Below, piece after piece: positions 34,013 to 42,552 of a stretch of 50,144 bases of DNA (position 1 is its first letter; each line of letters begins with the position of its first letter). A program made the position numbers and the translations under genes. This DNA is from Oribacterium sp. P6A1 (GTDB lineage: Bacteria > Bacillota > Clostridia > Lachnospirales > Lachnospiraceae), in the NCBI RefSeq assembly GCF_000702885.1, contig NZ_JNKO01000020.1:1-50144 (forward strand), given 5' to 3'. The notes beneath the pieces were generated by a model. The model did not search any database, had not been told where the DNA came from, and saw nothing but the letters and a program-made list of their open reading frames with translations.

Positions 34013-35272
34013 ATGGGCAAAAGAGAGAAGCGTAATGTCATTGTAGGTCAGTCCGGAGGACCAACAGCAGCCATCAACTCATCACTGGCAGGTGTGTTCC
34101 GAACTGCAAAGGACAGAGGCTACAATAAGGTGTACGGAATGCTTCATGGTGTGCAGGGACTGCTGGAAGGTCGGTATATCGATCTCTCAGAGCATATCCG
34201 GACAGGTCTTGATGCGGAACTTTTGAAGAGAACACCATCGGCGTATCTCGGTTCATGCCGCTACAAACTTCCAAACATCAGTGAAGATAAGGGAGTTTAT
34301 GAGAAGATATTCCAGATTCTTGATGAACTTGAAATCGACTGCTTTATCTACATCGGTGGCAATGATTCCATGGATACCATCAAGAAGCTTTCGGATTACG
34401 CTATCATAACAGGCTCAGAGATTCGTTTTGTCGGATGTCCGAAGACCATTGATAATGACCTTGCATTAACTGATCACACACCGGGATATGGATCGGCTGC
34501 AAAGTATATCGGTACATCTGTAAAGGAAATCATCAGAGACGGATGGAGTCTTGAGACCAAGAACGGTCAGATAATCGTGGTTGAGATCATGGGACGTAAT
34601 GCAGGATGGCTTACCGGTGCAGCAGCTCTTTCAAAGGGTGAGGACTGTGACGGCCCCGATGCTATCTATCTTCCGGAACTGGATTTTGATGTAGATGTTT
34701 TCGTTGACAGATGCAAGGCCCTTTTACAGAAGAAAAGATCCGTTGTTATTGCGGTTTCAGAAGGAATTCATACAAAGGACGGAACATATATCAGCGAACT
34801 TGGAAACACAACTGAATATGTAGATGCATTTGGACACAAACAGCTTACAGGAACCGCCAGATATCTCTGCACAGTGCTTTCCAAGGAGATAGGATGCAAG
34901 ACCAGATCCATAGAGCTTTCCACACTCCAGAGAGCAGCAAGCCACTGCGCTTCACGTGTTGACATACTTGAGGCATACGAGGTTGGCGGTGCAGCCATGA
35001 AGGCAGCAGATGAAGGGGACAGCGGACAGATGGTTGTTATCAAGAGACTTTCAGATGACCCTTATCAGGCCGGAACGGAGGTTAAGGACGTACATAAGAT
35101 CGCAAACGATGAACGTCTGGTTCCGAGAGAGTGGATAACAGAGGACGGAACTTATGTAACCAATGAGTTTATCACTTATGTAAGACCGCTTATTCAGGGT
35201 GATGTTGCTCCAATCATGGTTGACGGTATTCCGAGACATCTTTTCGTACCGGGATATCAGGAACTGCTTTGA
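34013..35272 (+). CDS. 6-phosphofructokinase, pyrophosphate-type by motif
   Basis: This 419-aa protein is longer than bacterial ATP-PFK (about 320 aa). VGQSGGPTAAINSSL is the N-terminal phosphate-binding loop. The phosphoryl-donor site reads YIGGNDSMDT (about 113-122), with Asp where ATP enzymes have Gly104, and PKTIDNDL (about 143-150), with Lys where ATP enzymes have Gly124. Both point to PPi as donor, although the first Asp of GGDD is Asn. MGRNAGWLTG is the fructose-6-phosphate motif. AGGAGGGG-type sequence precedes the ATG by 9 nt, a -10 box lies upstream and a strong terminator follows, so it is monocistronic. Reversible PPi-PFK is common in anaerobes; donor use is inferred. Confidence 0.92.
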   Translation: MGKREKRNVIVGQSGGPTAAINSSLAGVFRTAKDRGYNKVYGMLHGVQGLLEGRYIDLSEHIRTGLDAELLKRTPSAYLGSCRYKLPNISEDKGVYEKIFQILDELEIDCFIYIGGNDSMDTIKKLSDYAIITGSEIRFVGCPKTIDNDLALTDHTPGYGSAAKYIGTSVKEIIRDGWSLETKNGQIIVVEIMGRNAGWLTGAAALSKGEDCDGPDAIYLPELDFDVDVFVDRCKALLQKKRSVVIAVSEGIHTKDGTYISELGNTTEYVDAFGHKQLTGTARYLCTVLSKEIGCKTRSIELSTLQRAASHCASRVDILEAYEVGGAAMKAADEGDSGQMVVIKRLSDDPYQAGTEVKDVHKIANDERLVPREWITEDGTYVTNEFITYVRPLIQGDVAPIMVDGIPRHLFVPGYQELL

Positions 35273-35294
35273 TTCCTATCTTATTTCAATTATA

Positions 35295-35333
35295 ATAAAA
35301 GAGGTTCATATCATTTGATATGAACCTTTTTTT
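35295..35333 (+). terminator. Intrinsic terminator after phosphofructokinase
   Basis: AGGTTCATATCA pairs with TGATATGAACCT around a 2-nt loop, with seven T after it and an A run before it. Confidence 0.92.
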
Positions 35334-35444
35334 CTTATGAAGCGGTTTAAACTATCCAAACATTATTAATTTATTTTTAGTGGACGACATATTTTTGGAA
35401 CCGGATTTTATATGTCGATTGTGAATTAAAAAGGAGTAAGGGAA

Positions 35445-36662
35445 TTGAATAAAAGACAAGTATCTGAAGTATGGAGATATATTGCGGTTATTCTTATTGC
35501 AGTGACGGTGGCACTTTGCGTTGCACTATTTACAGTCATTAATACAAAGATCAATCTGGCCAGAGAGGAAGCGGCAGTGGCAGCTGCCGAGACTGTTGCC
35601 GAGACCGCTGCTGAAACTGTCCCGGCGGAGGAACCTGAAACAGATGAAATTCCCGTCGTAGATATTTCGGGTAAGGCTATGCTCGGATATTGGGCGGATT
35701 CCGCTCCGTTAAAGCAGCAGCTCATTTCCTACGTTGAAAGAGTTACAGATGAAAACAGCACGAGCTTTATTCCTGTGGAGAGACGTATAGCTGTTTTTGA
35801 TATGGACGGAACACTTTTCTGTGAGACTGATCCTATTTATTTCGTTCATACCTTGATGATGCATCGCATTTTGGATGATGAGGGGTATAAAGAAAGAGCC
35901 ACAAAGCTGGAAAAGCAGACGGCGGAGAAACTCCGTAAGCAGCTCGAGGCGGGTGCAGTGTCTGAGGATCTGGAAAATGATATAAACAAGTGTGTGGCAT
36001 CGGCTTTTTCTGATATCACTACGGAAGAATTCTATGATTATATCAAGGCTTATAAAACTCTTCCTATGCCCGGGTATGAAGGGATGCTTCGGGGAGATGC
36101 ATGGTATCAGCCTATGATACAGGTTGTAAATTATCTGGAGGCCAATGACTTTACCGTTTACATAGTCACAGGGACGGACAGAATCATAGCAAGAGGCCTT
36201 GTACATGATTCACAGCTTGATATTCCGGATTCACATATAATCGGTTCTGACAGAACCATGCGTGCCAGCGGACAGGGAGATAAAGATGCACTGGCATATA
36301 CATACACAAAAGAAGACAGGCTCATAACCGGATCCGAGACTGTAAGCATTGATGTGAAGATGAATAAGGTAGTGGCTATTTCAAGAGAAATCGGGCTCCA
36401 GCCTGTTCTTTCCTTCGGAAACAGCTCGGGTGATTTCAGCATGGCTGAATATGTTGTAACTGGAAACCCCTATGAAAGTCTCGCCTTTATGCTTTGCTGT
36501 GATGATCTGGAACGGGAAAACGGAAATATGGAAAAAGCGGAAAATATGAGCGAAATGTGCAGGGAGCATAACTGGATTCCTGTTTCCATGAAGAACGACT
36601 GGACAACGATTTACGGTGAAGGAGTTACGAAGAAGATAACTGAAGTGGAAGCGGCAGGCTGA
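35445..36662 (+). CDS. Membrane-anchored HAD-superfamily phosphatase
   Basis: The protein is 405 aa from TTG 35445 (AAAGGAG upstream; no nearer ATG fits). One N-terminal transmembrane helix (about 10-33) is followed by an Ala/Glu/Thr linker, so the enzyme domain should lie outside. HAD motif I is VFDMDGTLF (about 122-130), motif II IVTGTD (about 240) and motif III SFGNSSGDFSM (about 325-335). The long helical cap between motifs I and II resembles phosphoserine phosphatase-type HAD proteins. Substrate unknown. A palindromic hairpin lies 122 bp after the stop. Confidence 0.85.
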   Translation: MNKRQVSEVWRYIAVILIAVTVALCVALFTVINTKINLAREEAAVAAAETVAETAAETVPAEEPETDEIPVVDISGKAMLGYWADSAPLKQQLISYVERVTDENSTSFIPVERRIAVFDMDGTLFCETDPIYFVHTLMMHRILDDEGYKERATKLEKQTAEKLRKQLEAGAVSEDLENDINKCVASAFSDITTEEFYDYIKAYKTLPMPGYEGMLRGDAWYQPMIQVVNYLEANDFTVYIVTGTDRIIARGLVHDSQLDIPDSHIIGSDRTMRASGQGDKDALAYTYTKEDRLITGSETVSIDVKMNKVVAISREIGLQPVLSFGNSSGDFSMAEYVVTGNPYESLAFMLCCDDLERENGNMEKAENMSEMCREHNWIPVSMKNDWTTIYGEGVTKKITEVEAAG

Positions 36663-36783
36663 TGTCCTGCAGATTGTCTCGCACCAATGCGTGCTCCGTA
36701 AATTTTCGACAATTCTTTTGATGTCTGCATCGTAATAAAGAATGACAGATCCTTTGGGTGATGGTAATATGTAAATGTTTCTG

Positions 36784-36808
36784 ATGAGGGGCAGCAGCTG
36801 CCCCTCAT
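36784..36808. terminator. Perfect 25-bp palindromic hairpin
   Basis: ATGAGGGGCAGC and its complement flank a single A. There is only a short TTT after it. It probably ends the HAD phosphatase transcript and argues against a start of the next gene at 36775 or 36814. Confidence 0.6.
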
Positions 36809-36861
36809 TTCCTATGAAACAGATTAAATATGTGAACAATAAAGCAGGAGTGTATCCCGAT

Positions 36862-37599
36862 ATGAATATTGATTTTAGCTTCAATACTGTATTTCCTTTG
36901 ATCATGGCTATATTTCTCATCTTTCTGGTGCCGGTAATGGCTTCAAGACAGGGCATGAGTTATCGTGAATATGTGTTGTCTCTGTTTACCGGCAGGAAGA
37001 AGAGATATGATGCTTTGGAGGAAGAGAAAAGGATAAGGAGTGGAGAAAAAAGAAAAGAGAGGCATCTTTTTAACGGTAAACCCAATGAAATGATGCAGCT
37101 TCTTTCAACGCTTATGATCTTTGCCAGAAGAAACAAGCTTGGACTGGTGTATCCGGGAACAATTGATAATGACGGAAAGATCGCCTCCATCATGTGCTTT
37201 GTAGTGACCCGTTCCAGGGTGTACGGAATTAACTGTTTTGGATATGCCGGTGTTATAAAGGAAGGAACCGGCAGCAAAAACTGGAATCAGCATATCAACT
37301 ATCAGGATGTTTCCATTCAGAGTCCTGTAAAAATGGACGAAGAACAGTACAGGCTGGTACGTGACAGTATGGACAGGGTAGGAATGAAGGATGTTCCACT
37401 GGAGATCCTGGGAGTATTCACCAGCAGGGATGCGGTTCTCAATAATCCGGCTACCCGGGATAAGGTGATGACTGTAAAGGGACTTTTGGAGTATCTGAGG
37501 GGTGCTATAAAGGATGAGGAGGAAAAGTTTGATGCCTTTACTGTGGCGAAACAGATAAAGGAACTTGTTAAAGAGATAAAGCCATCAAAGAGAAGATAA
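36862..37599 (+). CDS. NERD-like membrane-anchored protein
   Basis: The protein is 245 aa from ATG 36862 (CAGGAG 11 nt upstream). An N-terminal transmembrane helix (about 8-28) and a basic segment (about 40-68) are followed by a soluble domain. The core SRVYGINCFGYAGVIKEGTGSKNWNQ, then NP and a late VFTSRDAVL...VMTVKGLLEYL, resembles the nuclease-related NERD layout, but the usual acidic and Gln-x-Lys catalytic residues are not clear, so activity is doubtful. Terminated at 37691. Confidence 0.55.
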   Translation: MNIDFSFNTVFPLIMAIFLIFLVPVMASRQGMSYREYVLSLFTGRKKRYDALEEEKRIRSGEKRKERHLFNGKPNEMMQLLSTLMIFARRNKLGLVYPGTIDNDGKIASIMCFVVTRSRVYGINCFGYAGVIKEGTGSKNWNQHINYQDVSIQSPVKMDEEQYRLVRDSMDRVGMKDVPLEILGVFTSRDAVLNNPATRDKVMTVKGLLEYLRGAIKDEEEKFDAFTVAKQIKELVKEIKPSKRR

Positions 37600-37690
37600 T
37601 GTTTACACCCGGCGGCATTCGCACGTCTATTGGATTAAGAGAGTGATATAAAGACCGCCTTCGGAAAAATAAATAGTGGAAGTTGAAAAG

Positions 37691-37727
37691 AAAGAACTCT
37701 GACCAGAGAAGTCAGGGTTCTTTTTTT
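37691..37727 (+). terminator. Intrinsic terminator after the NERD-like gene
   Basis: AAGAACTCTGAC pairs with GTCAGGGTTCTT (one G-T pair) and is followed by seven T. Confidence 0.88.
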
Positions 37728-37825
37728 CGTGATAAGGCTGCCACGCGTGTATTGTGCTTGTACAAAATGTCACAAGGCATGTGACGGCCAACGCGGAATC
37801 GCGTATAGAGTGCTTTTGAGCACAC

Positions 37826-38097
37826 AATTGGTATACATAATTGTTGATATTTATACAATCATTCAATTAATTAATCATTAGTCTCAAAATAGTTGATTAA
37901 TACTGACATTATAACTTTTGTGAATACCAGATTTAGGCACAGCGGGATGTAAATTATACAAAACGATTTGACGTTATGCGGATTGACAAAGTTATAACGC
38001 ACAACACAAAAGACTATGCAAAAGATAATAATATAAAATTTGCACAAAAAATATTGACACAGGGAGGACACAGAAGGATAATATATCTAGTATACAT
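37826..38097 (+). promoter_or_regulatory. TRAP operon promoter with GTATAC operator-like elements
   Basis: TTGACA (38054-38059), 17 bp, GATAAT (38077-38082) forms a good promoter about 75 bp before the dctP start. TRGTATACAT occurs at about 37829 and, just after the -10 box, at about 38088. GTATAC-centred sites are common operators of GntR-type regulators, but no GntR gene is in the window. The rest of 37728-38155 is AT-rich without a gene. Confidence 0.5.
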
Positions 38098-38155
38098 TTG
38101 CGGCGAGTTTTCGAGATAATAAGCCGTAGAAATTCAAACCCAAAGGGAGGTTATT

Positions 38156-39235
38156 ATGAAAAAGAGATTAACAGCACTCGTTTTGAGCGCCCTTATGGCA
38201 GCTTCACTTGCAGCCTGCGGCGGATCAAGCACCACAAACACAACAGCAGCACCTCAAGAGACCAAGGCTCAGGATGCCAAGGCAGCAGAGACACAGGCTC
38301 CGGCTGAAAAGACATCCACAGATACATCCAAGGCAGAATATACACTGACACTTGGCCATATCAATGCAGAGTCGGATTCATGGCATCAGGGCGCACTGGC
38401 ATTCAAAGAGTATGTAGAGGATAAGTCAAACGGCAGAATCGCAGTTGAGATCTATCCGAATTCTCAGCTTGGTTCGGAGGTCGAGATGATCACATCCATT
38501 CTTCAGCAGTCAGGATGCGATATTACCTTTACAGGCGAGTCCATGCAGACCTATGAGCCTGATCTCGGAATGATCGGCATGCCATACCTCATCCAGTCTG
38601 ATGAACAGATGGAGAAGGTTCTTACAGGAGAGCCGGGCAAGCACTTTGAAGAGCTTATGGAAAATGCAGGACTTAAGGTTATCGGCTATTTCACAAGAGG
38701 ACCAAGATACATCACATCAAACAAGAAGATCGAGAAGCTTTCAGATATGCAGAATCTCCTCATCCGTACTCCTCAGTCACCTATGACTGTTGCAGCTTTT
38801 GAGGCTACAGGAGCAAAGCCTACACCTATGGCTCTCAGCGAAGTTTTCACATCTCTTCAGCAGGGTACCATCGAGGCTCAGGAGAATCCTCTTGCCATGA
38901 TAGAGACACAGTCCTTCTATGAGGTTCAGAAGTATCTTATCAAGACAGCTCACTTAAGAGCATGGGTATACATCGGAATCGGCAAGGCACAGTTTGATGC
39001 TCTTCCTGAGGACCTTCAGCAGGTAGTTATGGATGGCGGAAAGCATGCACAGGAAGTTGAGCATGCACTCTTCCTTGAGAATGAGGAGAAGTATGAGAAG
39101 CAGTTACAGGAGCAGGGCATGGAGTTCGTTGACGTAGATGTTCAGGAATTTGCAGATGCCATGATCAACGGTGTGCTTCCTACACTTACAGACAGCCAGA
39201 AGGCTATCTATGAATCAATTGAAGCACTTAAGTGA
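38156..39235 (+). CDS. dctP: TRAP transporter solute-binding lipoprotein (DctP)
   Basis: This 359-aa protein has a lipoprotein signal ending LAACGG, so it is tethered outside the membrane as expected for a Gram-positive TRAP binding protein. After an Ala/Thr/Lys linker the DctP domain shows LTLGHINAESDSWHQGALAFKEYVEDKSNGRI, IYPNSQLGSEVEM, and the signature LIRTPQSPMTVAAFEATGAKPTPMALSEVFTSLQQGTIEAQENP with the Arg that binds the solute carboxylate. Expected ligand: an organic or sugar acid. GGGAGG precedes the ATG. A terminator lies between this gene and dctQ. Confidence 0.94.
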   Translation: MKKRLTALVLSALMAASLAACGGSSTTNTTAAPQETKAQDAKAAETQAPAEKTSTDTSKAEYTLTLGHINAESDSWHQGALAFKEYVEDKSNGRIAVEIYPNSQLGSEVEMITSILQQSGCDITFTGESMQTYEPDLGMIGMPYLIQSDEQMEKVLTGEPGKHFEELMENAGLKVIGYFTRGPRYITSNKKIEKLSDMQNLLIRTPQSPMTVAAFEATGAKPTPMALSEVFTSLQQGTIEAQENPLAMIETQSFYEVQKYLIKTAHLRAWVYIGIGKAQFDALPEDLQQVVMDGGKHAQEVEHALFLENEEKYEKQLQEQGMEFVDVDVQEFADAMINGVLPTLTDSQKAIYESIEALK

Positions 39236-39336
39236 TCAGGAGAAAATGCAGTCATGCTTCCGATAGGAAGGAACACATGAAACTGCATTGCACCTTAGGA
39301 AAGCAGATTCATTTATCAACTGGTTTAAATAATTAG

Positions 39337-39366
39337 TCGGCGGCAGTCAACGCCGCCGATTTTTTG
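39337..39366 (+). terminator. Intergenic terminator/attenuator between dctP and dctQ
   Basis: An 8-bp GC-rich stem (TCGGCGGC with GCCGCCGA, 7-nt loop) followed by six T lies 12 nt before dctQ. It probably allows partial read-through and so gives more binding protein than permease. Confidence 0.82.
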
Positions 39367-39377
39367 GGAGATAAGAC

Positions 39378-39926
39378 ATGAAAGGATTTAACAGATTTTT
39401 AAGCGCATACAAAAGTATACTTTCTGTCATAGGCAGCGTTTTTTTCATTACTTTCTGCGCATGTGTTTTGATTCAGATCATAGCAAGAAACCTTTTGCCG
39501 TCAGCACCGTCCTGGACAGAAGAGGCGGCCAGATACACCTTCATTTATATGTGCGCATTTGGCTGCGGCATTGCGATGCTGAAAGATGAGTTCGTATACG
39601 TTGAGTTTTTAAGAGATAAACTGGAAGAGAAGGGCCTGCATAAGTTGAATACGGTCATCCGTTTCGTAATCACCATTGCCATGATTGTCTTATCTCTTTT
39701 TATTCTGTTCAAGGCAGAGCCGTCCTTTGTCTTTATGAAGTTCCGTATGGTATCCACAGCCATGCAGATACCGATGCAGTATATCTATTTTTCACAGATA
39801 CTGATGTTTGGTATGCTGTCCTTCAGCGGGATACTGCGAATCATCATGATGATAAGGGACTGGAACAAAACTCCGGAGGAAATACGCAGAGAAAGAGAAC
39901 TTGAAGAGAAGGGAGAAGTAAAATAA
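39378..39926 (+). CDS. dctQ: TRAP transporter small permease (DctQ)
   Basis: This 182-aa protein has four transmembrane helices (about 14-38, 50-68, 90-112 and 128-152). The conserved DctQ segment PSWTEEAARYTFIYMCAFGCGIA is at about 41-63. The C-terminus is highly charged (EEIRRERELEEKGE). GGGAG precedes the ATG, and its stop overlaps the dctM start by one base (TAATG). It forms the membrane complex with DctM. Confidence 0.93.
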   Translation: MKGFNRFLSAYKSILSVIGSVFFITFCACVLIQIIARNLLPSAPSWTEEAARYTFIYMCAFGCGIAMLKDEFVYVEFLRDKLEEKGLHKLNTVIRFVITIAMIVLSLFILFKAEPSFVFMKFRMVSTAMQIPMQYIYFSQILMFGMLSFSGILRIIMMIRDWNKTPEEIRRERELEEKGEVK

Positions 39927-41236
39927 TGGTGGCTGTTCTTTTTATATCATTTGTTATTTGTCTCGCAGTGGGAGTTCCCGTTGCATTCTCTTTGGGCATA
40001 GCAGCAGTTCTTTATTTTCTTGGATCCGGGATGCCCATAACCCAGTTCGCACAGCGCTTTTTTGCGGGACTTGATTCCTTTACGCTTCTTTGCATTCCGG
40101 GATTTACATTTGCGGGAAATCTCATGAATCAGGGAGGAATTTCAGATAAGCTTCTGGGATTTGCAGATGCCATGGTGGGACATCTTTCCGGCGGTCTTGC
40201 CTATGCCAATGTTCTTGCCTCCATGGTCTTCGCGGGAATTTCCGGAACGGCCCTTTCGGATACGGTTTCCCTTGGCGGTGTTGAGATTCCGATGATGGCA
40301 AAGCAGGGTTATGATGTACCCTTTTCAGTAGCTGTTACGGCGGCATCATCCTGTATGGGACCTATCATTCCGCCTTCTGTTCCCATGATCATTGCAGCTA
40401 CCATGACAGGACTTTCGGTTTCCAAGATGTTTATGGCCGGAATCGTACCGGGCATCCTCATGGGCGGCGGCATGTGCTTTGTCTGCTGGTGGGAGTCCAA
40501 AAAGAATCATTATCCCAAGAGAGACAAGATGAGCTCCCTGAAGGAAATTCTCCATGAAGGAAAGGAAGCCATCTGGGCCATCATCATGGTTGGAATCATT
40601 CTGTTCGGAATCATGGGCGGAGTGATGACCCCCACAGAGGCGTCAATAGTATGTATAGCCTACGGAACCATCGTTTCCGCATTCATATATAAGAAGCTGG
40701 ATATTCCTACATTTTACAGCTGCCTTAAGGCAACTCTGTCATCGGCTTCCGCCATCATGGGACTGGTTGCTTTTGCCAATGTCTTTGCCTATATCATGAC
40801 AAAGGAACGTATTCCGAATATGATCGCGGATTCCATGCTTAGCCTTACCAGCAACAAGTACATCATCCTGCTCCTTATAAATCTGTTCCTTGTTTTCGTG
40901 GGAATGTTTATGGAGACCATAGCGGCGATCCTCATTCTGTTCCCGGTTCTTCTGCAGCTTGCTACGGCAGTTGGAGTTGATCCGATACAGTTCGGTATCA
41001 TAGTTGTAATGAACCTTGTTCTCGGATTATGTACACCTCCTGTAGGAGTATGTCTCTTTGCGGCAACCTCCATCGGAGACAGAACTTCAAGAGAAATGGG
41101 AGGCAACGGTAATAAACTTTCCGAGAATGTCATCGCCCTTATCCCGTTTATGATCTCAAACTTCACTGTGCTTGCGCTTACAACCTACGTGCCGGCTCTT
41201 ACAGTGGGAGTTGCTAATTTTATTTCGGGTAAATAG
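39926..41236 (+). CDS. dctM: TRAP transporter large permease (DctM)
   Basis: This 436-aa protein has about 12 hydrophobic helices, the usual DctM size. SFVICLAVGVPVAFSLGIAAVLYF, then LLCIPGFTFAGNLMNQGGIS and the highly conserved SSCMGPIIPPSVPMIIAA are family signatures, as is NLVLGLCTPPVGVCLF near the end. It moves the solute with Na+ or H+. Translation is coupled to dctQ. The dehydrogenase gene follows 14 nt after it. Confidence 0.95.
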   Translation: MVAVLFISFVICLAVGVPVAFSLGIAAVLYFLGSGMPITQFAQRFFAGLDSFTLLCIPGFTFAGNLMNQGGISDKLLGFADAMVGHLSGGLAYANVLASMVFAGISGTALSDTVSLGGVEIPMMAKQGYDVPFSVAVTAASSCMGPIIPPSVPMIIAATMTGLSVSKMFMAGIVPGILMGGGMCFVCWWESKKNHYPKRDKMSSLKEILHEGKEAIWAIIMVGIILFGIMGGVMTPTEASIVCIAYGTIVSAFIYKKLDIPTFYSCLKATLSSASAIMGLVAFANVFAYIMTKERIPNMIADSMLSLTSNKYIILLLINLFLVFVGMFMETIAAILILFPVLLQLATAVGVDPIQFGIIVVMNLVLGLCTPPVGVCLFAATSIGDRTSREMGGNGNKLSENVIALIPFMISNFTVLALTTYVPALTVGVANFISGK

Positions 41237-41250
41237 AAAAGAGGAGAATT

Positions 41251-42318
41251 ATGGAAAAGATAAAAGCAGTAAGAATTATGGAACCTGAGAATCTCAGGAT
41301 CGTTGAAGAAGAAAAGCCACATATAGATGAAAAGAACAATGTCCTTGTACAGGTCAAGGCTTCAGGCCTTTGCGGATCTGATGCAGGTATATATCACGGG
41401 ACCAATGCAGCAGCTACCTATCCACGCATCATAGGTCATGAGATCGTTGGCGAAGTTGTTGAGTGCGGACCCACAGCCAAAAAGGTCAAGGTGGGAGACA
41501 GGGTAATCATAGATCAGGTAACAAATTGCGGACACTGCTATGCCTGCAGACACGGTCGTCCCAATGTATGCCAGAACCTTCAGGTAAGAGGTGTACATAT
41601 CGATGGCGGCTACCGTGAGTTCATAGCTGTGCCGGATGAGCATTGCTACATACTTCCCGAGGGACTTCGCTATGTTGATGCGGTTCTCATCGAGCCTACA
41701 ACCATTGCGGTTCAGGCCTGCTCAAGAGCGGAAATAAAGGAGGATGATGAAGTTCTCATAAACGGACAGGGAGCCCTTGGCGCCAGAATGCTTTCCATTG
41801 TGAAACTTTACCATCCGAAGAAGATCATAGTTTCCGATATCTTCGATGAGAAGCTTCAGGAGGCACTGGAGAATGGTGCGGATATTGCCATCAATCCCAT
41901 GAAGGAGAATTTTGCAGAGAAACTTAAGGAAGTGACCACAGATGGTTACGGACCGACTGTTTCCATTGATTGTGCCTGCACAAAGGATTCACTGGGAACT
42001 CTTATCGGAGTGACAGGCAATGCGGGACGTGTCATCACCATGGGATTCACCACAAGTCCTACTGAGGTTACAAACTTCGGCATCACTTCCAAGGAGCTGG
42101 ATATCAGAGGATCAAGACTTCAGAACAGAAAGTTCCAGGAGGTTATAGATCTGGTAAAGGAAGGAAAGGTTGATCTCGATCATAAGATCTCCCATGTCTG
42201 TGACTTCCGTGAAGCCCAGTCGGCATTTGACTTTAATGATACCCACGATCCATCCATAAGAAAGATTGTTTTCACCATGGAGGGAGAACCATACAAGGTT
42301 AGACCGGATAAGGATTGA
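41251..42318 (+). CDS. Zinc-dependent medium-chain dehydrogenase
   Basis: This 355-aa protein has the catalytic zinc motif SGLCGSD (Cys about 38) and GHEIVGEV (about 62-69), and the structural zinc four-Cys cluster CGHCYACRHGRPNVC (about 93-107). LINGQGALGARMLSIVKLYHPKKIIVSDIFDEKL is the NAD-binding Rossmann unit, with Gly-Gln-Gly in place of the usual GxGxxG start, and Asp after the second strand favours NAD. The family includes sorbitol, threonine and sugar-acid dehydrogenases. Right after a TRAP transporter it probably oxidises the imported polyol or hydroxy-acid. AGAGGAG precedes the ATG. Confidence 0.9.
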   Translation: MEKIKAVRIMEPENLRIVEEEKPHIDEKNNVLVQVKASGLCGSDAGIYHGTNAAATYPRIIGHEIVGEVVECGPTAKKVKVGDRVIIDQVTNCGHCYACRHGRPNVCQNLQVRGVHIDGGYREFIAVPDEHCYILPEGLRYVDAVLIEPTTIAVQACSRAEIKEDDEVLINGQGALGARMLSIVKLYHPKKIIVSDIFDEKLQEALENGADIAINPMKENFAEKLKEVTTDGYGPTVSIDCACTKDSLGTLIGVTGNAGRVITMGFTTSPTEVTNFGITSKELDIRGSRLQNRKFQEVIDLVKEGKVDLDHKISHVCDFREAQSAFDFNDTHDPSIRKIVFTMEGEPYKVRPDKD

Positions 42319-42325
42319 GTGGCAT

Positions 42326-42546
42326 AAGTCGATATCAGACCGTTTCACGTTATGGCTGTCGGGAATATGAAACCCCTTGGATTTGCTGCAGTGGGAACGC
42401 CGGCCAATGAAATTCATTTTGGCGGGGGCATCAGTCCTGTGGGACGTGTCAGGAATATTGGTTTTACATGGGAGAGTGTTTTTTATGAAAGCATTCTCCC
42501 ATAATTATAGATGCATTTATGAGAAGGTCCGTTATGACCTGGGGAG
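42326..42546. other. Intergenic stretch with hairpin and doubtful 50-aa ORF
   Basis: The gap holds AAGTCGATATCAGACCG (related to 33808), an ORF of 50 codons at 42352-42504 (MAVGNMKPLGFAAVGTPANE...) without a ribosome site, and a hairpin ATGGGAGA...TTCTCCCAT at 42470-42504. The hairpin may be an attenuator inside the operon. I see no firm gene. Confidence 0.4.
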
Positions 42547-42552
42547 GTGGAA

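Noticed and set aside
42337-42350. CGTTTCACGT as a parS site
   Set aside because: Only one half resembles Spo0J parS and it lies far from parAB inside an operon gap.
42352-42504. 50-aa ORF between the zinc dehydrogenase and the GlpA-like gene
   Set aside because: No ribosome site, no family, and its end coincides with a hairpin; too weak to call a gene.
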